DNA of 64,000 bases from Arthonia radiata (GCA_002989075.1 PSQN01000017.1:2549453-2613452), one strand, 5' to 3'; positions 32,057 to 43,512 are shown, counted from the stretch's first letter. Numbers and translations are program-made. The notes: generated from the sequence alone by a model not told the origin.

Positions 32057-33450
32057 ATGTCAATATCGCCGCATATCACGTTCAAAGCGGGCAAATGCGA
32101 GTTCGACGTATGTCCTCAATCCCGGGACCTGCTTCACTCCTGACATACTGACATCCATAGCCAACAACCAAGAAGGTCCGCCCACTCCCCGAGCAGGGCT
32201 ACCTCTACCTCTACACCGGTGTCGATGACGACCTCATTCACTTCTGCTGGCGGACGCGCTCCGCCTCGCTCTCCGATCCTGCCAACCTCGACCTCGTGAT
32301 GGTTCCCACGGACGGAACGTTCATGCCATACGCCAAACCCTCATCCGCCACCCAAAAGCCACATTCACCCACTACCGGCCGCGTCTGCGTATTGAAGTTC
32401 GCGTCGTCGGAAGCAAGGCATCTCTTCTGGCTGCAGAGTCGAGAACAGCCAGCAGGGAATGAGAACAGGAGCGTGTTCAGCGAACGGGACTTGCGGCTTG
32501 TGAAGATCGTCGATAGTCTATTGCAAGGCGAGGAAATTGGCAGTGCGGAGGTGCAAGAGGTGCGTGCAATGGGACGAGGAGGCGGCGGAAGTGGCGGTGA
32601 TGCAGGAGTTGCGGACGGTGATACGGCGATGGAAGACGCGCATCTGGAGAGACAGGGCAGTGGAGGGGCGGGAGCCGATGCGACGGGTGGTGACATTCGA
32701 GAAGAGGGTGAATCGAGCAGAGAGGGTGGTGCAGATGGTGGCCGAGCGTGAGTCTTGTGAGTTTCTTTTCGAACTGGCGCATCGTTGCAATGACTATGGC
32801 CCGAAACTAGAGGGCCATACGAAGATTACGACCTGTACGAGTACCTTCAAAGAGTGAATAAACATAACTTGACCCGAATCATCAAAGAATTCAAGACTGA
32901 CATTGACCAACTCAGAAATCAAGCAGCACAACAGCAAGGCCAACCGAACCTTGCATCACTCTTGGCCTCCATAAATGCCGGGCCGTCTGGCTCGCAACAT
33001 CCGCAAGCACAGCAGATCTCCACAATGCTCTCGGATCTACTACCAACATCTACCACCGTCCCCGCCCTCTCTACGCTACCCATCACGACCGTCGATCGAA
33101 TACTAAAAGACCACCTACCGCCGGAGATTCTCATTCTCGCGACCTCTGCATCCTCCAGCCCACCTGCGAAAGGCCCGGAAGAAGCACTATCAGCAATGAG
33201 CGAGGCCGAGAAGCGACGAGTACTCGAGAAGGTGTTGCGCAGTCCACAGTTCACCCAAGCGCTGGGAAGCATCACAAGTGCCATCCGCGACGGCGGCTTG
33301 ACGAGCGTGAGCGAAGCGCTTGGCGTAAGACTGGAAGGCAAGGGAGTTGTGCCGGGAACCGGCGAGGTCGTCAATGGCGGTGGAGCTATTGAGGTCTTCC
33401 TGAAAGCTCTCAAGAAGCAGGCGGAGAAGGAGGATAAGCAGCAAATCTAA
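32057..33450 (+). CDS. RPN13: 26S proteasome ubiquitin receptor Rpn13
   Basis: Ubiquitin receptor of the proteasome 19S particle; in species that have it, the C-terminal domain recruits the deubiquitinase Uch37. Model: join(32057..32107, 32161..32747, 32853..33450), 411 residues; introns of 53 and 105 bp keep phase. The N-terminal PRU domain includes ITFKAGKCEFD, EQGYLYLYTGVDDDLIHFCW and VCVLKFASSEARHLFWLQSR. A Gly/Ala/Asp-rich linker follows, then a DEUBAD domain (EKRRVLEKVLRSPQFTQALG). Such a full-length form is normal in filamentous fungi; the S. cerevisiae protein has only the PRU part. Convergent with the next gene. Confidence 0.94.
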
Positions 33451-33751
33451 CACGAAGACAGAACACCTAGCAATGCGACTGGGAAAGTCAGCAGCAATCT
33501 TCGCGAAAATCATGGATAGAGAGAGTCAATTCAATACTCTTGCATAGCCTGCGGAGGGTGCATCAAGCATGCTCCAGCGGCAGTAATAGGTGATGTAGAT
33601 ACAGGAAATACAGTCCGTGTCTCATATCTCATGTCCTGTCCAAAATCGTAAGATAATATCACTTCATCCCGACGTTCTCCAAACATCTTATATCGAAAAA
33701 CCTCCTACCATCCCGCCATCCAGACCGACTGCCGCTTCTGATCGAGCACCC
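33451..33751. other. Convergent 3' region
   Basis: 301 bp between the stops of RPN13 and the glycine-zipper gene. No gene seen. Confidence 0.4.
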
Positions 33752-34762
33752 TCAATCACCATCCCTCCTCCGCCCCCTACTGTCACTATACCTCCTCGCC
33801 GCCTTCAAATCCCTCTTGGTATCCTTCCCTTCTCCATATTTGTGGCCTCCATACCCGCCGAGCAACGCACCTCCCACCGTGCCTAGGCCCGGAAAGATGG
33901 CATCGCCTATAATGCCTCCCAGCCCCGCACCAAGGAAGCTGTCTGTGGTGCCTTTGTCCCCCTTCTTCCGGCGTGACATACCTCTATCTTTGCCGTACGC
34001 CAGCTCGTCGCTATTGTGGTGGCGGTGATGCCTGTGCTTGCGATCTCTATCGCGTGACCGAGACCGCGAGCGTGACGAGGAGGAAGAAGACGAGTGTGGG
34101 CGCGGCGAGTGCGACTTTGAGTAGCGGCCGCGTGGTGGTTTGGGAGATAGCGTATTTGAGGCTACGCCTGCCGGTGGGTAGGAGGGCGTAGGTGTCCGCC
34201 CATTCGGCTGGAGGAAATGCAGTTGTTGTGGGTTCGAGTAGGATGTCGGTCGACCGACCTGAGGGGGCGGAGCAAAGTATTGCTGTTGCTGCTGTGGTGG
34301 GTATTGCTGGTATTGCTGACCGGGGTAAGGCTGCTGCTGAGGTGGGAAGGGCGAGCCTTGCTGCGGTGGGTAGCCAGTAGGTGGCGGCGTCGGATAGCCG
34401 TTGAACTGTTGAGGTGGGTGATAAAATGGCTGATGGGGCGGTGGTGCTTGAGTTTGTGGGGGCGGCTGGGAGTGCGGTCGTTTCCCATCTGCGAAAGCTA
34501 CGTGATGTGATGGCGCTGGCTGAGGAGGGTGCTGCTGATGCTGAGATTGGGGCCGTGGTGTATTTTGTTCGGGAAGCGGATTGAGGTGCTGATCGTTTGA
34601 AAAGGATTCATATGGCGGAGGCGCCGTGCCCGTGGGAGAGGGGTTGACATAGGATTGAGACGGCTGAGGCTGAAGAGGTGGTGATGGAGGGTAGGGTGGT
34701 CGTTGATTGTTGCCAGCGGCGCCGTTGATAGGCCCGCCGGAATAGTACTCTTGTGCTGCCAT
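33752..34762 (-). CDS. Pro/Gln-rich protein with glycine-zipper segment
   Basis: 336 residues starting at the ATG at 34762 (MAAQEYYSGG); a start-like TTG seven codons upstream is not needed. The first two thirds are low-complexity Pro/Gln/Tyr with PPQQ repeats. Next comes an Arg/Ser stretch resembling SR repeats (SRSRSRSRDRDRKHRHH). A glycine zipper follows, GAGLGGIIGDAIFPGLGTVG plus ALLGG, then a basic C-terminus. Proteins of this build occur widely in Pezizomycotina; their role is unknown. The glycine-zipper segment could insert into or bind membranes. The disordered part may drive condensation, but that is inference. Confidence 0.8.
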   Translation of the reverse strand: MAAQEYYSGGPINGAAGNNQRPPYPPSPPLQPQPSQSYVNPSPTGTAPPPYESFSNDQHLNPLPEQNTPRPQSQHQQHPPQPAPSHHVAFADGKRPHSQPPPQTQAPPPHQPFYHPPQQFNGYPTPPPTGYPPQQGSPFPPQQQPYPGQQYQQYPPQQQQQYFAPPPQVGRPTSYSNPQQLHFLQPNGRTPTPSYPPAGVASNTLSPKPPRGRYSKSHSPRPHSSSSSSSRSRSRSRDRDRKHRHHRHHNSDELAYGKDRGMSRRKKGDKGTTDSFLGAGLGGIIGDAIFPGLGTVGGALLGGYGGHKYGEGKDTKRDLKAARRYSDSRGRRRDGD

Positions 34763-36167
34763 GCGTGGTCTCTTTGAGTCCAATGCAGCTCTGCTATATC
34801 CACAAACCTCGACGTAAGTTGCTGCACGTATATGATATCTCCGTGAGAAGAGACGAGGGAATATATGAGCTGAAAGATTGTTGGTGGATAAACGCTCGGA
34901 TGACTATGACTGTGAGATGCTTCGAGAAATAGCGGAGTACAGATGGCTATTGTCCGCCTGATTAAAAGATCTGACTGACCACGGGGGAGAAAAGCGACCT
35001 TATGACCGGATGACGCCAGCGGATCGCCTGACCCTCGTTCCAAAAATGGAAGCCTTCCAGAAAACTTAAAATCTGCCAAGCTTCGTCACGTTGTTCATCT
35101 CGAGATCCCTGCGTCGCTCTTTTCTCTCCGGCCGATTAAATTACCAGCAAAAAAGATATTCATGACGATGTGAAGAATGGTGTTTCGGCACGACAGCCGA
35201 AAAGATGGTGAGGGCTTGATCTGATAATGCTGGCAATTGACCGCGCCTGACGCAGCTCCCTCTTGGATGCCCACTCGACTCATAGATCTTCTGCCTGCGG
35301 CTCTAACGGCGAACTGCTATTGGCGCCAAGTCATTCTTCAGAAGATGACGAAGAGCATGTATGGACTCGCGCGAAGCGGACCAATTCAATACTATTGACT
35401 CACAGCTGCACTTTAGCCGGATGCCGTGCGGAGAAATGAGCTCCGCCACCAGCAGCTTGACAGCGTCTTCGGACGATATCTCACCTGTAGTGGCTCACCT
35501 TCACAAGCGGGAAGCGGTCTCTCATTTGCCTGTAGTCGCATTGACCAACCAAACGATCTTCGACGTTGGCCATGGACGCCATGTGGCCGCCTGGTAGTTC
35601 GCATCAATGAGGCTGTGCATAGCCGCCGCAGCAACCGTCAAGCGATGCTTTGATACTGCCAAGTCCGCGAAGGGCCATAGACGCGGACGTGACTGCACAT
35701 TAGGCTAGTACTCGTTTCCTTGCCTGTAACCTACGCGATGTCGAAGAATGCACCTTAGTACTTATTCTCGTCACCAGCTTCATATGGAAAACCAGCAGCA
35801 ACTCCAAAGCGTGTCACGCATTCGAAATACAATATGTTATATGTGGCTGACCTGTTCTATCGAACTCAGCACGTATAAGCTGTCCATATTTCTTGTAGAT
35901 GCTGATACCTCTTTTGCCCGTCATACAAAAGATCTTTTGTTAGTGCATTGATCTCTTATTATGAACGTAAGGATCGCTTATCGACATTAAGTATCAGTGT
36001 TCCGATTGAAGGGTTTGTGAGTGCAAATATGATGGAAGTAGACTTGTGCTCTTTTCCTTATATCACGGATCTACAAACACGTGCGGGTTGATAATACCTT
36101 TCTCGTATTTGAGACCTCCCTCCACTGTGAAACTGAATATTATCGCCACGTCGCGCGCATCACAGTC
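34763..36167. other. 1.4-kb intergenic region
   Basis: No well-supported gene. A plus-strand ATG ORF at 35361-35597 (78 codons, Ser/His-rich) is the best of the small ORFs but has no support beyond length. The first part is presumably the promoter of the glycine-zipper gene. Confidence 0.4.
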
Positions 36168-37238
36168 TCACCATCCGAGCACCGACTTGATGGCGGAAGC
36201 CAGAACCTTGGCCTCGGCTGCATTCGTAGCAGCGTTAGGATGTGAGTCACATCCCGAGTCTGCTCCTTGAGTGGGCCAGTCGACGAAATGAGCCTTTGCG
36301 CCAATCTGCGAGACAGCGGCTTTGAGGGCATTAGTCTGAGTGGTCTTTTGCGCGTCTGCCGTCGTAGGGTAAGAGTCGCTGAGCAATGGCGAGCCGACGA
36401 GGAAGATATTGGCATTTGGGTAGTGCTTTTGCACGCTCTTGACGAAATTGACGAGAGCCGTGGTATATGTCGCGGCGTTGAGCGCCGGACGTCCGGCGTA
36501 CGAGGTTCCTGATGCCGTAAAGAGCAGGTAGCTGAAGTCGTTAGTGCCGAGATTGACTACGATGGCCTGTGGGTTCCATGAGGAGGGAAAGGTGTAGCTA
36601 TTGTCGGCATCGTTGGCCCCGTAGCGCGTGTAGAGCTCCGGCAAGAGAGGACTAGTATCAGCGGTTGCTGTTACGTAATTGCGCGTCACGCCCTTGCCGC
36701 TCCAAGCAATAACATTGTAATCGGCACCAAGTGAGCTGGCGGCCAGAGCGCCGTAGGTGAGAGGGTTATCTTCAACAGCGGCGGTGTTTGTGCAGGGGTT
36801 GACACCGTCAAGGCCATAGCCCACGGAGATCGAGTCGCCAATGATCTCGACCTTGCGTGTTGGAGCGACGCTGGTGCCAAGTTGGCCGTCCGTGGTAACG
36901 GTGCCCAGGTAGAATGTGCCAAAGTTGGTTTCAGAACGTTTGCGTAGCACGACGTTGTGGGTGCCACGCGCCAACTTGGGAGTAGTTATGGAAGTCCCCG
37001 ACACGCTCGAAATGACTATCGCTGGGCCACCGTCGATGAACAAGTCAGCGCTGTTGCTGCCAGTAATGGCTGAAATGCCGATGGAAGCCGTCGTTCCAGT
37101 AAAGGTGAAAGCCACACCAGTGCCCGGCCATGTCAGCTCTTTCGTGGACGGGTTGACTCTGCCGAGATATCGAACGCTAGCTTGCGCGGAGACAGACGTA
37201 CTCAGCAGTACGAGCAGGGCAACCTTGAAGAAACCCAT
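36168..37238 (-). CDS. Secreted SGNH esterase, CE2 acetylxylan esterase type
   Basis: Extracellular deacetylase, probably acting on acetylated plant or fungal polysaccharide. Single exon, 356 residues. A signal peptide is plain (MGFFKVALLVLLSTSVSAQA). An N-terminal beta-sandwich region (about 20-125) precedes the SGNH domain. The nucleophile motif IIGDSISVGYG puts the serine at 136, GTND is at 231-234, and the GCDSHP motif near 331-333 supplies the histidine and a possible acid. This two-domain order is characteristic of carbohydrate esterase family 2. No intron. The substrate is inferred from family membership only. Confidence 0.9.
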   Translation of the reverse strand: MGFFKVALLVLLSTSVSAQASVRYLGRVNPSTKELTWPGTGVAFTFTGTTASIGISAITGSNSADLFIDGGPAIVISSVSGTSITTPKLARGTHNVVLRKRSETNFGTFYLGTVTTDGQLGTSVAPTRKVEIIGDSISVGYGLDGVNPCTNTAAVEDNPLTYGALAASSLGADYNVIAWSGKGVTRNYVTATADTSPLLPELYTRYGANDADNSYTFPSSWNPQAIVVNLGTNDFSYLLFTASGTSYAGRPALNAATYTTALVNFVKSVQKHYPNANIFLVGSPLLSDSYPTTADAQKTTQTNALKAAVSQIGAKAHFVDWPTQGADSGCDSHPNAATNAAEAKVLASAIKSVLGW

Positions 37239-38233
37239 CTGGCTGGCTGTTGGAGATGAGACCGCAGGACACGCCTGGATGGGAAAGTATTGGAAAATAA
37301 TAATGGAGAGAGTTCGTAACTGCTGAAGGGAAGGGACGAGAGCGCGTACTCATAACATGCATACGATGGACTGCGAGACCTAGACTCATGAAAATGGGCG
37401 CGTGTGGAGTAACGCAGGTGGGCAAGGATGAATGGCTACTTGATGCAAACGGAAGGTCAGAGATGACGCACCGTCGAGCTCATAAGCCCAAGTGTTCTCA
37501 CCTCGTCTAATGATGTGAAGTAACGTCGAATAGCCATCAGGTATCCGACAGCTTGTACTCCACACACTGGAGGGCGCAGAAGATGGAGTCTCCATTGTAA
37601 CGACCTTTAAGCACATGATTGACATAGCCGTCGAGAACCACTACTTTGATGGTCCTCCGGTGTGATGGTGGCGTTAAATTAGAGTAGAGCACGCCCAGTT
37701 CATGAGATGCACAAGGCAGGGAATAGCCCATGTCTAAGTAGGATACACTGTGGTACACAAGCAATCCGCGCCGTTACTGTCGTATTGTTATTTGCTCGGG
37801 CGCTATACTGGATATAGCACCGTAGCGTATGCAGTCTCAGCTTATTCACGTGACTTACTCTTGGCACTGTCTGCGATCTTCCCCTCCGTGCCATTCTCCT
37901 TCAACGGATTTGCGTTGCAGTCCATACGGCAATCTCTTCAATATTGTGCTTGAACACCATAGGAGCAACCGTTCCCGAGAAGCGAGGATTGCAGCGATTA
38001 TCATAGGTGGCTGTAGCAATGCGGCGTCTGCCCCGTGTAACTAGTGCCCCTGAGGCACAGCGTTTCCACTTCTTCCTTCGTGGCCACGTAGTTCAGGTTT
38101 CCAGAAATCTACTTCAGCTCTTGCAAACGCCAATGGTGTTGCTATGGCACGCTAAGCAGCTTCGACTGTTTTGATTCGCGGTGTCACCTTCACCTTGCGA
38201 AACGTCCTCAGAGTCAATTCTCAGCCCATAAAC
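37239..38233. other. Intergenic, about 1 kb
   Basis: Divergent promoter region of the esterase and the first kinase-like gene. Many short ORFs on both strands, none convincing. Confidence 0.4.
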
Positions 38234-39313
38234 ATGGCGCGCGGCATTTTACGTCGTTCCCTGCGTTTCAACAAGCTAGTGCAAGCCGCTTCACTCAGAT
38301 GGAATTGGAACGTTACCCGAACAATGACGACCAGACCGATGATTCCCCCCTTACCGTATCAAATTGGCAGAACATTCCGCGCGCAACCTCACAAGCCAGC
38401 CCCACCGCCGTCCGTGCACGTCTTGAACGCATCTACCGAGCTTCGCGAGGCGCAAGAGAAGAAACAAGGCGTACAATATGCTCTCAGCTATGTGCCACCT
38501 ACAGGGACCATCGAGCAAGGCGCGCTAACGATCAAAGTGACCGGTCTGGTGAACGCAGGGGATAGGCAGTCCGCACAGGTGGTCAAAGTGCAGGTGCTGC
38601 GTTCAGATGTCCAAACGCCGGCTTTGAAGTCACTGAAGTGCACGGATGAAATCGTCGCCAAGATTTACGATCCGCTGTATTTCGATACCATTGAGTGGCA
38701 AGCCGCAGATCCGTTCACAACTGTCGATTCAGAATATTCGCACGAGGTACAAGCTTATCATCAAATGGAGCCGATCTGGGGCTCTGTTGTGCCTCGGTTC
38801 TACGGCTCATACAGTCTAGATGTGCCAATCCCTCAGAAGAGAACAACCCGACCGATACGAATGGTATTGTTGGAGTACCTACCAGGAGATTCTTTGAAAA
38901 ATGTTGATCCCACACCGCTTAGCGTTGCGAGCCGCCAAGCCATTATGGAGTCAATGATACTCAAAAAGCAAGAGATGAACGCGTTGGACGTTCTGCAGGG
39001 TGATTTCCATCCTCGTAACGTCATGCTGAACGAAGACCCTCAAAAAAAACGATACGGTCATAACATCAGGTTCATCGATTTTGGGGGAGCTTCATGCGGC
39101 TATCTTGCTGAGAAGGGCGCTTTGGATGAGATCTCCAAAGCGACCAAACCTCAGATCTTTGGCCGTTGGACCATACACAATCAGCCCGATCTTCTCGTCG
39201 ACTTTGAGGACTGGTTCGAAGGATGGGACTGGGATAAGTGGCTTCGGGAGAAACAAGAGGCCTACGCGCCCTCGAGCAATGTTTCGATTCCAAAACACCT
39301 CCCTGCGCGGTGA
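38234..39313 (+). CDS. Kinase-like protein A (tandem paralogue)
   Basis: 359 residues from the ATG at 38234 (MARGILRRSLRFNKLVQAAS); the frame is open further upstream without an ATG. It has a protein-kinase/phosphotransferase-like core. A lysine sits in EIVAKIYDP. The catalytic-loop-like LQGDFHPRNVML has the Asp and Asn of HxDxxxxN but Gln-Gly in place of His. A DFG-like IRFIDFGGA follows. The basic N-terminus (NVTRTMTTRPM) could be a mitochondrial presequence. It is clearly paralogous to the gene at 42475-43512: GSVVPRFYGSYS and RQAIM are shared. I do not know the substrate, nor whether it is active. It resembles lineage-specific fungal kinase-like proteins. Confidence 0.8.
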   Translation: MARGILRRSLRFNKLVQAASLRWNWNVTRTMTTRPMIPPLPYQIGRTFRAQPHKPAPPPSVHVLNASTELREAQEKKQGVQYALSYVPPTGTIEQGALTIKVTGLVNAGDRQSAQVVKVQVLRSDVQTPALKSLKCTDEIVAKIYDPLYFDTIEWQAADPFTTVDSEYSHEVQAYHQMEPIWGSVVPRFYGSYSLDVPIPQKRTTRPIRMVLLEYLPGDSLKNVDPTPLSVASRQAIMESMILKKQEMNALDVLQGDFHPRNVMLNEDPQKKRYGHNIRFIDFGGASCGYLAEKGALDEISKATKPQIFGRWTIHNQPDLLVDFEDWFEGWDWDKWLREKQEAYAPSSNVSIPKHLPAR

Positions 39314-39929
39314 TAGTCCAACCTGAGCGTTTGCTACATACCGAAGCTCACGAAATCCATACGTGCTGTTGAAGCAGATCTAAAAATCCATGTGTGAGCG
39401 ACGAGAATTTTTCCGAAGTACATGACTTAGTGCAACAATTTGTTGCCCCAATTATCTGGCTTCTCTTCTCTGTTATCACGCTCTGTTTGTCACACCTTAC
39501 AACTGGGATGATTCAGGGCCCACACGGCGGCACGTCGCACTTCTAAAATCAAGATCAGCCCTCTTTCTTCCGTGCGAGGATGCTGTAAAGCAATGGAAAC
39601 GCCGCAGTTCTATGTGGGTAAGCAATAGTGCACCCGCCGTACACTCCTTTGCACGCCCCAAACGTGTCTTCATTAGCGGGGCACAACATCTCATTGGTGA
39701 GTCTCCTGCGATAGCTCACCACTTCCAACACCTGTCGTCAACCAATGGGAATCCAATTGCAGCGATGAATGACTGAAAACACCTGTCATACCTTCTCGGC
39801 TCACTCATAAGGAGCGCACGCGAGTGATTACAAGTCTTGACGCATCAGATACCATCTTCAAAAGGACCTCAGCTGGAACACCAAGCAATCTTTCAGACCA
39901 AGATTAAAGTACCCTCCTGACGTTGAAAC
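39314..39929. other. Intergenic
   Basis: 616 bp with only short incoherent ORFs. Presumed promoter of the eight-exon gene that follows. Confidence 0.4.
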
Positions 39930-41500
39930 ATGGCGCCACAAATACCGCATCATCTACCCGAGCCTATCAAAAAGGCCGCAATGGCCTTGACACATGGCCT
40001 TCACACAAATCCAGTTCACCACTGGTGGTACCAATTGTCCATAGCACCCTTCATCAATGGACCATTCTTCCCAAAGTCAAACGAGAAGAGGACGCGAGCG
40101 ACCGCAAAGTCAGTACCTACTTCTTCTCACCCGAGGGAATATACTTTCCTGATCGCGAGATGCGACTACACCGTGTCAACCGCTGAACCTGTTTCTCTCG
40201 CTTACTATGAGTACTAGGAAGGACAGTCAAACCGCAAAGATACACGTTCCGGTTGCACTGGTGCTCCATGACCTAGAACAACTTTGCTGGCCCAAGGGGT
40301 TCCATCTACAGCACTTCATAGATCGCCACAAAAATGTATTCGATCAGCCAGTTGGCGCTATTCCAGACCATCCAACCAAGATGAACTCTGAAGGCGACGT
40401 GTAAGCTTTGACAGTTCCAAACCGATTGCTTACTTTACGTCGAGCATTGTGTAGACTGATGACAAGGGACAACAGCATTTCGAACTCTACTCCGTCATAT
40501 AAGCAAGTATTGGAGCACTTCGTACGTATTAGAATGCTTACATCCTCAACTTCCAGGCATGTGGGTATTGACAAGCTAAACAGATGCCCTTGATATTGGA
40601 AGACCTCAAGATTCCTGGTGAGTCGCAAGCACACTTATATCGCATGATGCCGTACCAGCGGCCACACCGAGAATTAATTTGGCTCAACTTCCTTCAGACC
40701 TACGTGCATGCTGCTCAGCAGCATCAAACAGTCGACTACCATCCTGGATAGCAGATGCTAATGTTTCAACAACCAGGCAAAGTCGAATTTCCCTCGGAGT
40801 TCACGGTGTATGACAACGTCACGGGAAAGCCTGTCAAAGCAGATGCAAAAGCAGGTTCTCGACCCGATTTTGTCATGACCTTGGATGATACCATTGTCGC
40901 AGCATTCGACTATAAAGGCACGGACTGCATCGATTATAAAGGCGAGCTACATAAAGCAAGCGCTAGTGACCTGAGCGAAGGGAAAAAGCTCGTCCAAACC
41001 ATGCCGCTCGCAAAACAAGACAAGGAGTCTTCTGAAGCATCGAATGCTCTGGAAACAGGACTGGTCAAGAAGCCACATAGTCTCCTGCAGCAGAAAGACA
41101 TGGCCAGCGCAAGGGTCTTAGTGCAGCAGATGATGAAATACGCCGGTGAGCTGCCATTGGCCTCAGAGAAAGTCAAAACTCATATTAACAACCCCTAGAC
41201 GAAACCAAGCAACCCTATGTCCTCTCTTACGATTACGACAGCCTACTTCTGCTCGAAGTGCCGCTTGGGAGACAAGAATCAGACTTTGTTATCCACTCGT
41301 ATCTCGCCCAAGAAAAGGACAAGTCGAAGGATGGTGAGTTCAAGTGGTCCGATGAAAATCATGTCAATGGTACGTCGTTCGTTGCCTGTACACGTTGCCC
41401 ACCGTAACCTAACTGATGCCATGTTGCAGTCACACTCAGATACCTCGTGCGTGCCGTTCAACACCACCTCGGATCCACCAAGGGAGGATCAGCAAAATGA
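39930..41500 (+). CDS. Eight-exon protein with PD-(D/E)XK nuclease-like core
   Basis: Model: join(39930..40108, 40218..40400, 40455..40521, 40584..40617, 40659..40703, 40777..41145, 41199..41369, 41430..41500), 372 residues; every junction keeps frame, with donors GTCAGT, GTAAGC, GTACGT, GTGAGT, GTGCAT, GTGAGC, GTACGT. The start MAPQIPHHLPEPIKKAAMAL is the best ATG. The diagnostic stretch is GSRPDFVMTLDD then AAFDYKG: Pro-Asp, about a dozen residues, then Asp-X-Lys, as in PD-(D/E)XK folds. It is followed by a helix VLVQQMMKYADETKQPYVLS and a strand SLLLLEV, matching the fold order seen in fungal PDDEXK-type proteins. C-terminus NVTLRYLVRAVQHHL. Activity is not shown. It lies between two kinase-like paralogues on the same strand. 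Confidence 0.7.
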
Positions 41501-42474
41501 CGACATCATGCTGAGGTCAAAGGAGATGTTAGCAAGTTGGCCAGGTTTTGATTTGTGACACAAACAGCAGTGTGCACTACGTTTCTGCCTCAGCCGAGAC
41601 GCTGCCGTAGAGGAGTCCAGCCAGAAATCCAATTCCAGCTGTAATTTGCCGTCGCTGGTGTATACTCTACTTGGCTCTGACAATGCAGCGTTCCTAGTCG
41701 TATCGCTTTCTGTGCTCGGCTGCCTATGCCGATGGCAACACTCCTCACTCTTCAGATGCTGTGATTTTTGTTTAAATGAGTAGCACCGCGAGTGAGCTCA
41801 AACCCACACTGCCGTCTGCAACCTTCAAGTTGGCCTCATTAGCATCTCGCCGTACGTTTTGTGCACGCTTGCACGGCGATTATGGAACACAATAACTTGA
41901 TGAACATCACGATCCTATAATTTCCGGTCAACTCAAAGGAAGGCTTCCTGCTGGTAGAGCATCACATGCCATAGGAAACATGGAAGTTGGCTTTGCTTTC
42001 CATAAACATGGGTGTCACGTGTAGGCAGCGGAACGCTAATCTCGGTATGGCAGGAGGCCTGCCGCAAATGGAATATGACCCTTCTGATTTTGGCACTGAT
42101 TGCCATCACTTCCAGCCCATGAACAGCCATAGCATTGTCGATGCAGTGGAGACTACTCAATCTCGACTGTTGCGTAGAATTAGGATCGCATAAAACTGCC
42201 TCAGCTGTCTGCATTGATGCGACATTTGCATTGTGTATCTGACGGTTGGCCGTGAGGCACAGCAGCGCCCTGGCTCCCCTCTCCTGCGTCTGCACAAGCT
42301 TGCCGCGGCAGGATAACTAATTTCGCCCACAGCGCACTCTGGTGACCTGTCACCCATGCTCTCCTGCTCACTTCTGAAGTCCTGCGTCTTCGCCTATCTT
42401 TAAGTTGGCATGAGCTGCGCTTGCGTTAGCAGTAGCTGGCCGATTCAAGTCGCCGTGAACATAGGCTCGAAATT
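41501..42474. other. Intergenic, about 1 kb
   Basis: Contains a 120-codon minus-strand ORF (41933-42295) with unremarkable composition and no recognisable motif. I see no supported gene. Confidence 0.35.
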
Positions 42475-43512
42475 ATGTTTTGTGCAATCAGAAAACGCTG
42501 TCTGGATATGGCATGTGCTCAAGACGTACTGCATCAGTCACAAGGCTCAAAATACAGTTTGACTCGTACCTTCGCCAGCAGAAGGGTGCAACCATGGCCC
42601 TCGCCTCCGTACACTGTTGGCAAGACGTACGCAGTCCGGCCTCATAGGCCTGGATCAGCACCCGAGGAATATATTTACAATGCTTCAGCCGAGCTTCGTA
42701 AGGCGGGACGTGAAGGCAGAGCTTTGCAATACGGTTTGAACTATCAGCCACCGCCAGGAGTCTTGGGCCAAGGAACCGTGTCGTTCGAGATCACCGGGAG
42801 AATCAGGGCTGGAGACAACCTGAATGCTCAATTGATCAAAGTCAAGATACTGCACTCGTCTACTTCCGTTACCCTGCGAGCGCAGTTCCCGAACGAAGAG
42901 CTCGTCGCCAAAATATTCGATCCATTGCATTGGGACTACCTCGAGGCACCAGGCACAGATCCTTATAAGACAGTGGATGCACAGTATGCACGCGAATTTC
43001 AAGCTTATGATTATCTCAAGCCACTCCTCGGATCGGTCGTGCCACGCTTCTACGGCTCGTATAGTATTGAGGTGCCCATCCCTAGGAGAAAGAAGACGCG
43101 TACTGTTCGCATGATACTTATGGAACATGTATGTGGGGCGTCCCTCTCGAGTCTTGACCCAAATGATTACACGGTACAGCAGCGACAAGCGATTATGGGC
43201 GCTGTCATTGACAAATTCCACCTCATGGAAAGCTACAACGTTCATCAAGGCGACTTTTGGCCGCGGAATGTGATACTGATCTCGGTCGATAAGGAGGGTC
43301 TGAACGCTGATATTCGATGGATCGACTTTGGCACGGCTGCCTCTGGATACTGCTCAGAAGAGAATTTACGAAAGACCAATGCAGACTGGACTGGCCAAGA
43401 CTCATTCAATCGCTGGTGCAGATGTGATCTGGCCCACATAATCGAAGAATTCGACGAGTGGGCTGAGGGATGGGATTGGGACGAATGGCTTCGCCACAGG
43501 TTTCTCGTCTGA
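42475..43512 (+). CDS. Kinase-like protein B (tandem paralogue)
   Basis: 345 residues from the ATG at 42475. Paralogue of the protein at 38234-39313, with the same order of blocks: a YTVGKTYAVRPHRPG N-terminal motif (IGRTFRAQPHKP in A), EELVAKIFDP with the candidate ATP-contact lysine, GSVVPRFYGSYS, catalytic-loop-like HQGDFWPRNVIL, and DIRWIDFGTA as the DFG-like motif. Here the residue before Gln-Gly-Asp is His. The C-terminus ends in a Trp/Asp-rich segment (EGWDWDEWL) that protein A also has (EGWDWDKWL). The N-terminal 40 residues are basic and could target mitochondria. Substrate and activity unknown. Confidence 0.8.
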   Translation: MFCAIRKRCLDMACAQDVLHQSQGSKYSLTRTFASRRVQPWPSPPYTVGKTYAVRPHRPGSAPEEYIYNASAELRKAGREGRALQYGLNYQPPPGVLGQGTVSFEITGRIRAGDNLNAQLIKVKILHSSTSVTLRAQFPNEELVAKIFDPLHWDYLEAPGTDPYKTVDAQYAREFQAYDYLKPLLGSVVPRFYGSYSIEVPIPRRKKTRTVRMILMEHVCGASLSSLDPNDYTVQQRQAIMGAVIDKFHLMESYNVHQGDFWPRNVILISVDKEGLNADIRWIDFGTAASGYCSEENLRKTNADWTGQDSFNRWCRCDLAHIIEEFDEWAEGWDWDEWLRHRFLV

